Positions 41,592-49,638 of a DNA stretch of 59,292 bases are shown here, piece by piece. Origin of the DNA: Candidatus Gugararchaeum adminiculabundum (lineage in GTDB: Archaea; Micrarchaeota; Micrarchaeia; Burarchaeales; Gugararchaeaceae); assembly GCA_902384795.1 (NCBI GenBank), contig CABMDC010000021.1:1-59292 (forward strand), given 5' to 3'. Position 1 is the first letter of the stretch, and each line of letters opens with the position of its first letter. The notes under the pieces were generated by a model. It worked only from the letters and a program-made list of their open reading frames with translations. It did not search any database and had not been told where the DNA came from. The position numbers and the translations under genes are program-made.

Positions 41592-42470
41592 ATGGCAAGA
41601 AAAATCGTAATCGCGGACAACATGGAGGACGAGGTAGTCGCCGAAATAAAGAAACTAGGCGATGTCACCTACAAGCCTGCCAATCTGATGGAAGCAGTAA
41701 AGGACGCGGAAATTATCGTCGTAAGAAGCGCAACCAAAGTGACCAAGGAAGTGATCGCAGGCGCTCCAAAACTAAAGGCAGTTGCAAGAGCCGGTGTGGG
41801 AATTGACAACATTGATTCAGTGGCATGCAAGGCAAGGGGGATCCAGGTGATCAACACTCCGGGCGCAAGCACCAACGCAGTTGCAGAGCTAACCATCGGA
41901 CTCATAATCGCGGCAAGCAGGAAAATCGGCAAAGCCTACCTGCAGATGAAAAACGGAGTCTGGGACAAGAAAGCACTCGTAGGAAACGAAATCCAAGGAA
42001 AAACACTGGGAATAGTGGGCTATGGAAGAATTGGCAAGGCAGTCGCAGAAAAAGCAAGGGCACTCGGCATGAATGTCATCGCCTTTGATCCGTTTGCAAG
42101 AAGCGACCAGCACACGAAAATTGTTGACATTGACACGCTTTTGCACCAGAGCGACGTGATCTCAATCCACAGCATTCTTACGCCAGAGACGCGCAACCTG
42201 TTCAACAAGGCCAGCATAGAAAAAATGAAAACAGGCGCAATCATAGTGAACGTTGCACGCGGTGAAATAGTTGACGAGGACGCGCTCTACGATGCGCTCA
42301 AGAGCGGCAAAGTAAAGGCAGCGGCACTGGATGTCACTGCCAACGAGCCCTACAAGGGAAAGCTATTGGAGCTTGACAACGTGGTTTTCTCCTCGCACAT
42401 CGGAGGAAACACCATGGAAGCGCAATTGAAAATCGGATCCGAGCTTGTGCAAAGACTAAGGGAGCTTTGA
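41592..42470 (+). CDS. serA: D-3-phosphoglycerate dehydrogenase-like 2-hydroxyacid dehydrogenase
   Basis: About 292 residues of the D-isomer 2-hydroxyacid dehydrogenase family. ARAGVGIDNID, the Rossmann motif GIVGYGRIGKAV, VNVARGEIVDE and the catalytic SSHIGGNT His are all present. It ends after the catalytic core, so it lacks the C-terminal ACT regulatory domain that many SerA enzymes have. ATG 41592 is chosen because GAGGTG at 41580-41585 gives proper spacing. It sits between the class V aminotransferase and serS (9 nt from the latter), which supports serine synthesis as its role. Confidence 0.9.
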   Translation: MARKIVIADNMEDEVVAEIKKLGDVTYKPANLMEAVKDAEIIVVRSATKVTKEVIAGAPKLKAVARAGVGIDNIDSVACKARGIQVINTPGASTNAVAELTIGLIIAASRKIGKAYLQMKNGVWDKKALVGNEIQGKTLGIVGYGRIGKAVAEKARALGMNVIAFDPFARSDQHTKIVDIDTLLHQSDVISIHSILTPETRNLFNKASIEKMKTGAIIVNVARGEIVDEDALYDALKSGKVKAAALDVTANEPYKGKLLELDNVVFSSHIGGNTMEAQLKIGSELVQRLREL

Positions 42471-42479
42471 GGCGAAAAA

Positions 42480-43757
42480 ATGCTTGATTTGAAATTTGTA
42501 AGAACAGAGCCGGAAAAGGTGCGCGAAGCTTTGCGCGCGCGGCTAGCGGACGAAAAACATCTGGATGCACTGCTGAAACTGGATGTAGAGTGGAGGAAAA
42601 TCAAGCAGCAGGCGGATGACCTGCGCTCTGAGAAAAACAAAGTCTCAATGCAGATTGCAGAGCTAAAAAAAGCCAAAAAGGAAAAAGAAGCCCACAAGGC
42701 GATAAAGGACAGCGCTGATTTTTCCAAGGAAATTGAAAAGCTTGAAGCAAAAACAACTGAGCTGGAAGACAAGATGCGCGACATCCTTCTGAACCTTCCG
42801 AACATCCCCCATGAAAGCACTCCCCTGGGCAAATCTGCCGAGGATAATCCGATTGTGCGCACAGTGGGCAAGCCCACAAAGATTGCAAACCCGAAATCGC
42901 ACCACGAACTGGGCGAGGAGCTCGGATTAATCGATTTTGAGCGCGGCTCAAAAGTTGCTGGCCACAGGTTCGTTTATTTGAAAGGAGACGCGGCAAAGCT
43001 GGAGCGCGCGCTCATTTCATTCATGCTTGACAATGCAAGGGAACGCGGCTACACTGAACTGGCGCCTCCGCTTTTGGTCACAACCAAGGCAATGACTGGC
43101 ACTGGCCAGCTTCCGAAATTCGACGAAGAACTCTACAAAGTCGAGCGCGATGGGCTATGGCTCATTCCAACCAGCGAGGTTCCATTGGTTGACTATCACA
43201 TGGACGAAATTTTAGAAGAAGACCAGCTCCCGCAATATTTGACAGCTTACACTCCCTGCTTCAGAAGGGAAGCAGGCGCCTATGGAAAAGACATCAAGGG
43301 AATCCTCAGGCAACACCAGTTCAACAAAATTGAATTGGTGAAATTCACAACCCCTGAAACCAGCTACCAAGAGCTGGAAAAGCTGGTTCTCGACGCAGAA
43401 GAGGTGCTGAAGAAACTCGAGCTTCCATACAGAGTCATTTCCCTTTGCACTGCAGACATTGGCTTTGCAGCTGCGAAAACCTATGACATTGAAGTATGGC
43501 TCCCGAGCCAGAACACTTACAGGGAAATTTCCTCCTGCTCCAATTGCAGTGATTTCCAGTCCAGGCGCGCAAACATCCGCGTCAGGAGAAAGGGCAAGCT
43601 TGAATTCCCGCACACATTAAACGGAAGCGGGATTGCCGTGGGCAGGACGTTAATCGCAATAATGGAGAATTACCAGCAGCCTGACGGCTCAATCAGAATA
43701 CCAAAGGCTTTGCAGAAATATTTCGGCAAGGACAAAATAGAGGCGAAAAAGAAATAA
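42480..43757 (+). CDS. serS: Seryl-tRNA synthetase
   Basis: A 425-residue class II synthetase of the ordinary (not methanogen-type) form. An N-terminal tRNA-binding helical hairpin of about 100 residues (LDLKFVRTEPEKVREAL, EKNKVSMQIAELKKAKK) precedes the catalytic core with TSEVPLVDYH, FRREAGAYGKDIKGILRQHQF (motif 2) and NGSGIAVGRTLIAIMENYQ (motif 3). It charges tRNA-Ser, the final user of the product of the two upstream genes. Confidence 0.97.
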   Translation: MLDLKFVRTEPEKVREALRARLADEKHLDALLKLDVEWRKIKQQADDLRSEKNKVSMQIAELKKAKKEKEAHKAIKDSADFSKEIEKLEAKTTELEDKMRDILLNLPNIPHESTPLGKSAEDNPIVRTVGKPTKIANPKSHHELGEELGLIDFERGSKVAGHRFVYLKGDAAKLERALISFMLDNARERGYTELAPPLLVTTKAMTGTGQLPKFDEELYKVERDGLWLIPTSEVPLVDYHMDEILEEDQLPQYLTAYTPCFRREAGAYGKDIKGILRQHQFNKIELVKFTTPETSYQELEKLVLDAEEVLKKLELPYRVISLCTADIGFAAAKTYDIEVWLPSQNTYREISSCSNCSDFQSRRANIRVRRKGKLEFPHTLNGSGIAVGRTLIAIMENYQQPDGSIRIPKALQKYFGKDKIEAKKK

Positions 43758-43786
43758 TAACTAGAACTAACGGGCAAAAAGCCAGT

Positions 43787-44884
43787 TTATGTTTTTTCCG
43801 GGCCATAGACGTTCACTGTAACTCCGGAAAGCCTGCCTATTTCTTCGCCCACTTTTTCCAGCGCTGCCTTTTCTCCTTCAGGAACTCCTTCTCCGAGCAA
43901 AACCTGAACTCTTTGGATTCCCAGTTCCGCAAGCCCGTAAACAATCGAAATTCTTGTTCTCTGGCTGAGTGCCAGTTCAGCCCCCGCCTCCCTGTTTTCA
44001 AACTGCGCGCTTACCCCGAACATTCTTCCGGGCACCTTGCACGCGGTTGCATCCATCCTGGACATAATCGCAAGAACAGCCGGTTTCTGCCCTGCCAAAA
44101 GTTCCGGCCCAAGCTTCTGCTCTTCAATGTTTATCCTGTCCCTGACTTCCAAATGTTCTAAATCGCTGTAATAAATTTCCAATTCTCCTGTTTCAAAATT
44201 TGAGTTCGCGCACACGACCTTGGCCATCCTCTCTTTTGCCCTGGTTATCGCCCCATACTGTTTGATCAAGTGTATCGCCGGATCCCCTATAATGTTGCTG
44301 ATTTTTCCAATTCCCCCCAGGAAAGTGCCCAAATCAATTCCAATCGCAGCCGCCTTTTTTCCTATGCTTTCCAAATGTTCCTCAACTTCAGACGCCCCGC
44401 ACGGGCATGCGCCGCTCCCATGACCAATCACATAAACCATGGCCGCATCATCGGATATCGTCCCTGGAAAATCAGCAATAGCGCCTGCATTCAGCCTCAT
44501 TTCCAAAAACAAGTTGCGGGCATTTTCAGGAACGCCCAGTTTTGCGTAAAACGTTTGCAGTGTATTTTGGTTGAAGTTTCGGTCTTTGAATTCCTCGCGC
44601 TCATAGGTTTCCATTCCCAGGTCTACCAGTGTTTGCTCGGATTCCATCACCAGCTGGGAAAGATACATTGCCATTGCGTTTTTTCCGCTAAGCAGCCTGC
44701 TGTCCGAACATGAGATAACGACAATTTTCTTCAAATCCTGGAGAATCCTCTGCCTCGCAGCTTCCTGTTTCTCTACAAAACCAGCAGGCCCTTCTGGCTT
44801 CAAAATAGTCGCCCTGGCAAAAGCCTCCCGCAGGGCAGTGTTCCTGTCAATACGCCGTATTCCTTGTATGTCCCGTATCTCCAT
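43787..44884 (-). CDS. Divergent beta-carbonic anhydrase-like protein, unknown function
   Basis: A 365-residue protein with an unfamiliar sequence that nevertheless has beta-carbonic-anhydrase-like signatures. CSDSRL (C59, D61, R63) matches the C-x-D-x-R zinc-ligand/dyad motif. NAGAIADFPG (132-141) resembles the following RNAGNIAD block. VIGHGSGACPCGAS (H155, C160, C162) resembles GHxxCGA with two extra residues. The C-terminal half (about 200 residues) has no match I recognise. A standard enzyme is encoded directly across the divergent promoter region. Ribosome-binding GGTGGGG precedes the ATG. The role could be carbonic anhydrase, a zinc sensor or something else. Confidence 0.65.
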   Translation of the reverse strand: MEIRDIQGIRRIDRNTALREAFARATILKPEGPAGFVEKQEAARQRILQDLKKIVVISCSDSRLLSGKNAMAMYLSQLVMESEQTLVDLGMETYEREEFKDRNFNQNTLQTFYAKLGVPENARNLFLEMRLNAGAIADFPGTISDDAAMVYVIGHGSGACPCGASEVEEHLESIGKKAAAIGIDLGTFLGGIGKISNIIGDPAIHLIKQYGAITRAKERMAKVVCANSNFETGELEIYYSDLEHLEVRDRINIEEQKLGPELLAGQKPAVLAIMSRMDATACKVPGRMFGVSAQFENREAGAELALSQRTRISIVYGLAELGIQRVQVLLGEGVPEGEKAALEKVGEEIGRLSGVTVNVYGPEKT

Positions 44885-44983
44885 TTCCCCACCTATACAA
44901 TAATACCTTTTCTAACACATAATTTGTCTCTCAAAGTATTTAACCCTTGGCAGCCAAAATTAGCTTAGAAAGGTGGGATTTCT

Positions 44984-45520
44984 ATGGCATCATCTCTCGA
45001 CAGACTAATGGAAGGCAACAGGAAATTCGTTGCCGGAAAGAACACGGAACTGATGGCAAAACTAGCCAAGGGCCAGCAGCCCTATGCAGCCGTGCTCACC
45101 TGCGCCGACTCGCGCGTTTCACCGGAAATCATCTTTGGCGGAAAAGGGTTGGGCGAAATTTTCGTAGTGCGCAATGCAGGCAATATAGCAGATCCAATCG
45201 CACTCGGTTCAATCGAATACGCGGTTGAGCACCTGCACGCCCCTTTGGTTTTAGTGCTCGGGCACGAGAGCTGCGGAGCAGTCGCAGCTACCTGCGCAGG
45301 CGGCCACGCTCCCTCGCACATTGCGGCAGTGGTAAAGGCGATCGCGCCATCCGCGCAAAAGGCGGGCAACAATGTGCCAAAAGCTGTTGAAGAAAATGTG
45401 CGCACCCAGGTCGAGGCAGTGAAAAAAAGCCCAATCGTTTCGCATCTTATGCACGAGGGAAAAGTGGAAGTGCGCGGCGCAGTCTATTCCTTGGCAACAG
45501 GAGAAGTAAAGCTCATCTGA
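44984..45520 (+). CDS. Beta-carbonic anhydrase
   Basis: A 178-residue zinc enzyme interconverting CO2 and bicarbonate. C40/D42/R44 of LTCADSRVSPE and H94/C97 of LGHESCGAV are the zinc and catalytic residues, with RNAGNIADPIALGSIEYAV between them. Length is standard. Promoter TATTTAACC is at about 44937-44945, with AGGTGGGA before the ATG. It is divergent from the gene at 43787 and directly precedes prf1. Confidence 0.95.
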   Translation: MASSLDRLMEGNRKFVAGKNTELMAKLAKGQQPYAAVLTCADSRVSPEIIFGGKGLGEIFVVRNAGNIADPIALGSIEYAVEHLHAPLVLVLGHESCGAVAATCAGGHAPSHIAAVVKAIAPSAQKAGNNVPKAVEENVRTQVEAVKKSPIVSHLMHEGKVEVRGAVYSLATGEVKLI

Positions 45521-45562
45521 CCAATCAGGTTAATTAACGGAGTTAGCGTTAGCTCTTAAAAG

Positions 45563-46774
45563 GTGCTGAAAATCGAGGGAAAAAGCAAGCTGAAATACGA
45601 ACTGAAAAAGAAGCTCAAATTGCTCAAGGGCTTCCGGGGCAGTGGAACCGAGATGATTTCCGTTTACATCCCGCCTGGCTCGGCGATTTTCGAAATGAGC
45701 AACAAGCTGAAGGAGGAATACGGCCAGGCATCCAATATCAAGAGCAAAAGCACGCGCAAAAATGTCATGGATGCATTGGATAAAATCATCAACTACCTTA
45801 AGATTTTCAAATCAACCCCGGAAAACGGAATTGCGATTTTCTGCGGAAACGTGAGCGAGCGCGAAGGCAGGCCCGACACCCAGCTTTTCTCCATTGTCCC
45901 TCACGAGCCGCTCAAGACGCAGCTCTATAGATGCGATTCCACATTTTTCCTCGAGCCGCTCGAATCCCTGATCGAGGCAAAGGATTCCTTTGGCCTGGTA
46001 GTAATGGATGGGCGCGAAGCAACGCTCGCGATTCTCAAGGGCAAAAACATCAGCATTGTGAAGCGCTTGAATTCGACCGCGCATGCAAAGGTGCGCAAAG
46101 GAGGGCAATCCGCCAGAAGGTACGAGCGCCTGATTGAGGAAGCAATTGAGAAATATTATATCCGCGTCGGCGAAGCCATGGACACCTATTTCCTTGCTTC
46201 CGGACTAAAGGGCATAATCGTCGGCGGGCCAGGGCCTGCAAAGGACAATTTTTTCAAGGCAGCCCCCTGGAACTACCAATTCAAAATTTTAGGGGTCGTG
46301 GACACAGGCTACACCGATGAATATGGCATCCAGGAACTGCTGGAAAAGGCATCCGATATTATGGCCAAGCAGGAAGCCACACTGGAGCGCGAGCTGGTGC
46401 AAAAGTTCATACGCGAGGTTGTGCGCGAAGGGCTTGCGACCTATGGCTACAAGCAGGTGAAGGAGGCGCTGGAGCAGAAGAAAGTCAGCCTGCTCCTGGT
46501 TTCAGACGGGCTGGAGCTGAGCGCCATAAAGGCGCAATGCCCCAAATGCGGGCAGGAAAAGGAACTGGTCCACCTGAAAGGGAACCCGCTTCCAGCATGC
46601 TCCTGCGGCTCGACCATGATGAACATAAAGGAGGAAGCCGATGCGCTTGACATTCTTACTAAAATGGCCGCTGACCAGGGAGTTGAAGTGGAATCAGTTT
46701 CCAACGACACGCCGGATGGCCACCAGTTCCTGCAGAGCTTCTATGGGCTGGGCGCGTTCCTCAGGTACAAATAA
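45563..46774 (+). CDS. prf1: Peptide chain release factor aRF1
   Basis: A 403-residue class I release factor. The stop-codon-recognition NIKS motif is at 58-61 (NIKSKSTRKN) and the catalytic GGQ at about 180 (KVRKGGQSARRY). The C-terminal aL30e-like domain contains the CPKCGQ and ACSCGS zinc cysteines and ends with GLGAFLRYK. Release factors read all three stops and trigger peptidyl-tRNA hydrolysis. The reading frame begins at a GTG (45563) which overlaps the AGGTG-like ribosome-binding region; no ATG lies upstream in frame. Confidence 0.96.
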   Translation: MLKIEGKSKLKYELKKKLKLLKGFRGSGTEMISVYIPPGSAIFEMSNKLKEEYGQASNIKSKSTRKNVMDALDKIINYLKIFKSTPENGIAIFCGNVSEREGRPDTQLFSIVPHEPLKTQLYRCDSTFFLEPLESLIEAKDSFGLVVMDGREATLAILKGKNISIVKRLNSTAHAKVRKGGQSARRYERLIEEAIEKYYIRVGEAMDTYFLASGLKGIIVGGPGPAKDNFFKAAPWNYQFKILGVVDTGYTDEYGIQELLEKASDIMAKQEATLERELVQKFIREVVREGLATYGYKQVKEALEQKKVSLLLVSDGLELSAIKAQCPKCGQEKELVHLKGNPLPACSCGSTMMNIKEEADALDILTKMAADQGVEVESVSNDTPDGHQFLQSFYGLGAFLRYK

Positions 46775-46788
46775 TCCACTTTCCCAGT

Positions 46789-47349
46789 TTAAATCTTAGG
46801 CGGGACATCTTTTGGCACAACATTTATCTCGCATGTTCCATTGTATGCCCCGTTGACTGAAATTGTTGCGCTGGAATTTCCAAAACTGGTTTTTATATCC
46901 CCATACACGAAAATAAATTTGAAATCCGCATTCATGCTGTTTTCGCAGTCCGCTACGGTCTCATTCAGAGCAGTATCCCCATGAATGCATCTGTTCCCCT
47001 CGTAGGCGTAGTTGCTCACGTTTTTCCCTGCGCTTCCCATGCTCTTGGCAACCTCCGCCGCGCATTTTATTATCGCAGCGTTTCCCGCAGAATTGGAGTT
47101 TCGCAGATCCATCACAACCGCCACAGTTGACGCATTAATCAAGGCGCTTTCAAAGTCAGCAGGAACATCATTCCTCACGTCATAGGCTGGCTCAGGAGGA
47201 ACAACAACCGGCGGAGTGGAATTATTCATGCCATTGCCGTTCGTCCCATTCGCAACCGTTGAATTTTTCCCCTCGCCAGCCCCCTGGTTCGCGCATCCGT
47301 AAAGCAAAAAAATTCCAATAATAAAAATAGCAAAAAGTATTTTTTTCAT
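46789..47349 (-). CDS. Secreted lipoprotein with four-Cys domain, unknown function
   Basis: A 186-residue protein. The signal sequence (MKKILFAIFIIGIFLLYG) ends in LLYGC, a lipobox with the Cys at residue 19, so it is likely a lipid-anchored protein. A low-complexity Asn/Gly/Thr/Pro linker of about 35 residues follows. The remaining domain (about 60-186) has four cysteines spaced 25, 14 and 38 residues apart and resembles the extracellular C-terminal domain of the adjacent 691-residue protein. It is directly downstream of that gene and lies near an archaeal LspA-like gene (16414) that could process it. Confidence 0.78.
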   Translation of the reverse strand: MKKILFAIFIIGIFLLYGCANQGAGEGKNSTVANGTNGNGMNNSTPPVVVPPEPAYDVRNDVPADFESALINASTVAVVMDLRNSNSAGNAAIIKCAAEVAKSMGSAGKNVSNYAYEGNRCIHGDTALNETVADCENSMNADFKFIFVYGDIKTSFGNSSATISVNGAYNGTCEINVVPKDVPPKI

Positions 47350-47387
47350 GTCCCATCACCTTTGTATTTATTCCGATTACTCGGCAT

Positions 47388-49463
47388 CTATCCCGTAGCC
47401 GCCGCATCTGCCGGGGCCTCGCTTCTTATGAGCTCTGCAATCTGGCATTCATCATAGAACGCCTTATCCCCGCCCAGTTCGGCACGTTCCTCGTATATGC
47501 TGAAGAATTGCGCATAGGGAGTATCCGCCGACTTCAGTGTGAACACTGCCGCACTAAGGTCAGTTACGCACTCATCCAACGAAGTTCCATCCGGCAGGCA
47601 AAGCCCGTCAGCATCAATCAACTGCTCGGTAACATCCTTGCCCTGGCTTTCCAGAGCATCCTTCAGCTGTTTTCCACAGGCTTTGAGGCTCGCCGGCCCG
47701 CTGTCATCCTCTAAAATTATCACCGTTGGAATCGCCTGCAAATCAGCGGAGAAGTCGCTAAGCGTAGTCATTCCCCCGCGCTGCTTGATGAAGTGGTACG
47801 CCGCATAGGACGGAATCACAACAAGCAGGCTGATTACAATGAAAATCGCCCCGAATTTCAATGCGCCTGACCTGCTGAGCACTCTTTTTTTCAGTATAAC
47901 TGCAGCCAGGACCATCCCTACCATCATCATTGTCAAAATTGCCGTGTCTGCAATTGCAATCATCAATGGTGGAATGAGCGGAGCAATGGTTTTTTTGGAG
48001 CTGTAAGTCACCGGGGTAACCTTGCCTACAATGCCAATGCTGTTGTCAACCATGCTCTTTGCCAAAGTGCCTGCAAAGCTTGAAACGCCTGCAGTCGGCC
48101 CCTCTGCGACCAGCGCTTTTGCCTCAGCGTCTATCCCATTCAGCTCTACGGTGATGTTTTCCAGCACCGCGGGGTCATAGGGCGCAGCGTTTTTAATCTC
48201 CTCAAAACTCGTTTCCAGTTCAACAACTTTCGCATTTCTGCCGTCGTTTTCATTGATATTCCATCTTGCCGCCACCACTGATCTCGAAGCTTCAGCGTAT
48301 GCCTGCTCAAATTCACCTGTTTTGCCTTCAATTTCAGCGAGCTGCAGGCTTAGGGCGGTTGAAGCGGAGTTAAATGATGCAAGCGCTTCCCCTGCTTTTG
48401 TGAAATTATTGGAATCAATGGCAGTTTTCATGTCGTCAGAATTTTTCTTCACTGCATTGATTTTCGCCTCCAGGTTCGAACTGGTGAATTTTGTGGTTAT
48501 CTTTGCCGCCCTGTTCAGCAATTCTGTTTTTTTTGCAAGCACTTTGTTGTATTGCTCGGTGTAAACCGCGGCATTGGCCAGATTTTCCTTATGTGCCAGC
48601 CTCAGTGCAGTGTTTGAAACAAAATTATTCACGGTCGCATCAAAATTTCCAATCGCAGAAATTCTCGGTTTCAACGCTGCAATCGCCCTGGTCGCATTTC
48701 CGATAGCGTCAAGCCCTACTGGAACCTGCGCGCAATACTGGTAACAGTCAGGGCAACCAGCGGCCCCTTCTCCAGAACTTATCGGATCGCGCAACTTATT
48801 TTTCCTAAGGTGCACAGCCGATTTATTATAATCCGAAACCGCTTTTTCAAGAATCGGGAACTGCGTCCCAACATTGTCAAAGCCAATCGCCTCAATGGCA
48901 ACTAACGCGTCATTGAGATGAATATTCAAATCTTTGGTGTCTTTGGAGAAATCAACCGCCGCAGTTACGAAGTCAGGCCCGATCGAGTCCATGGCCGGCT
49001 TGCACAGGCTGTAGCTTCTCATGCATGACATTTCGCATTCAGCGTTTGTTTCGCAGGGATAGAGATCCTGCACCAATGCCTGCCTGCAGCTGCTTTCCAC
49101 TCCCTGCCCGTATACTATTGATTCCCTGCTGTCATTCGCTTTTTGCAGCGCAGTTTCTATGGCATCCAATTCCGCCTCTTTCGGATAATAGGACTCGACA
49201 TAATACTGTTTTACGATTCCGCCAATAGTCGCGCTGTCATTGACTATCCTGTCGCCCGTGATATTGACCAGGAACGTATCCTCGCCCCCGATTTTGACCC
49301 ATTGATAAACTCCGGCATAGGTGCCATTGGTTATGTTTATCTCAGAAATTGCGATGTCCCCCGGGTTCTCCCCTGTTTGGAGATAGATGGACGGGTCCAA
49401 TGCAAAAACAAAAGGCACAGCTGCCAGCAGCAGCACGAATAGGGCGATATAAATATTTTTCAT
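47388..49463 (-). CDS. Secreted/membrane protein with coiled coils, two TM helices and four-Cys C-terminal domain
   Basis: A 691-residue protein. Signal peptide 1-21 (ending PFVFA), then an ectodomain with a Cys-rich part (CRQALVQDLYPC, ECEMSCMRSYSLC, CPDCYQYC) and long helical coiled-coil-like sequence to about 490. Two hydrophobic helices at about 505-530 and 545-570 form a hairpin with the basic loop KKRVLSRSGALK, so both large domains face outside. The C-terminal domain has four cysteines spaced 26, 10 and 41 apart, like the lipoprotein encoded next. No family recognised. Envelope role is inferred from topology and from the S-layer gene upstream. Confidence 0.78.
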   Translation of the reverse strand: MKNIYIALFVLLLAAVPFVFALDPSIYLQTGENPGDIAISEINITNGTYAGVYQWVKIGGEDTFLVNITGDRIVNDSATIGGIVKQYYVESYYPKEAELDAIETALQKANDSRESIVYGQGVESSCRQALVQDLYPCETNAECEMSCMRSYSLCKPAMDSIGPDFVTAAVDFSKDTKDLNIHLNDALVAIEAIGFDNVGTQFPILEKAVSDYNKSAVHLRKNKLRDPISSGEGAAGCPDCYQYCAQVPVGLDAIGNATRAIAALKPRISAIGNFDATVNNFVSNTALRLAHKENLANAAVYTEQYNKVLAKKTELLNRAAKITTKFTSSNLEAKINAVKKNSDDMKTAIDSNNFTKAGEALASFNSASTALSLQLAEIEGKTGEFEQAYAEASRSVVAARWNINENDGRNAKVVELETSFEEIKNAAPYDPAVLENITVELNGIDAEAKALVAEGPTAGVSSFAGTLAKSMVDNSIGIVGKVTPVTYSSKKTIAPLIPPLMIAIADTAILTMMMVGMVLAAVILKKRVLSRSGALKFGAIFIVISLLVVIPSYAAYHFIKQRGGMTTLSDFSADLQAIPTVIILEDDSGPASLKACGKQLKDALESQGKDVTEQLIDADGLCLPDGTSLDECVTDLSAAVFTLKSADTPYAQFFSIYEERAELGGDKAFYDECQIAELIRSEAPADAAATG

Positions 49464-49561
49464 GGTAACTAATTTGCCCTCAAGCGTTTAAAAACCTAGC
49501 TTTGGGTTAAATCCACGGGTGAGCAATCACAGCTCTCATCCCGCTCGTGCTAATAAAACAA

Positions 49562-49618
49562 AAAAATGAGATAAAAAAAGAAAAATAAAAAATAAGGGAA
49601 GAGGGTCTTTCGACCCTC
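49562..49618 (-). terminator. Intrinsic terminator after the S-layer gene
   Basis: On the minus strand the hairpin GAGGGTC-GAAA-GACCCTC (49618-49601) is followed directly by a T-rich run of about 36 nt. It lies 20 nt after the S-layer stop codon and would insulate the highly expressed S-layer transcript from the downstream 691-residue gene. Confidence 0.75.
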
Positions 49619-49638
49619 AGTTGGATTTAACTTGGCGC

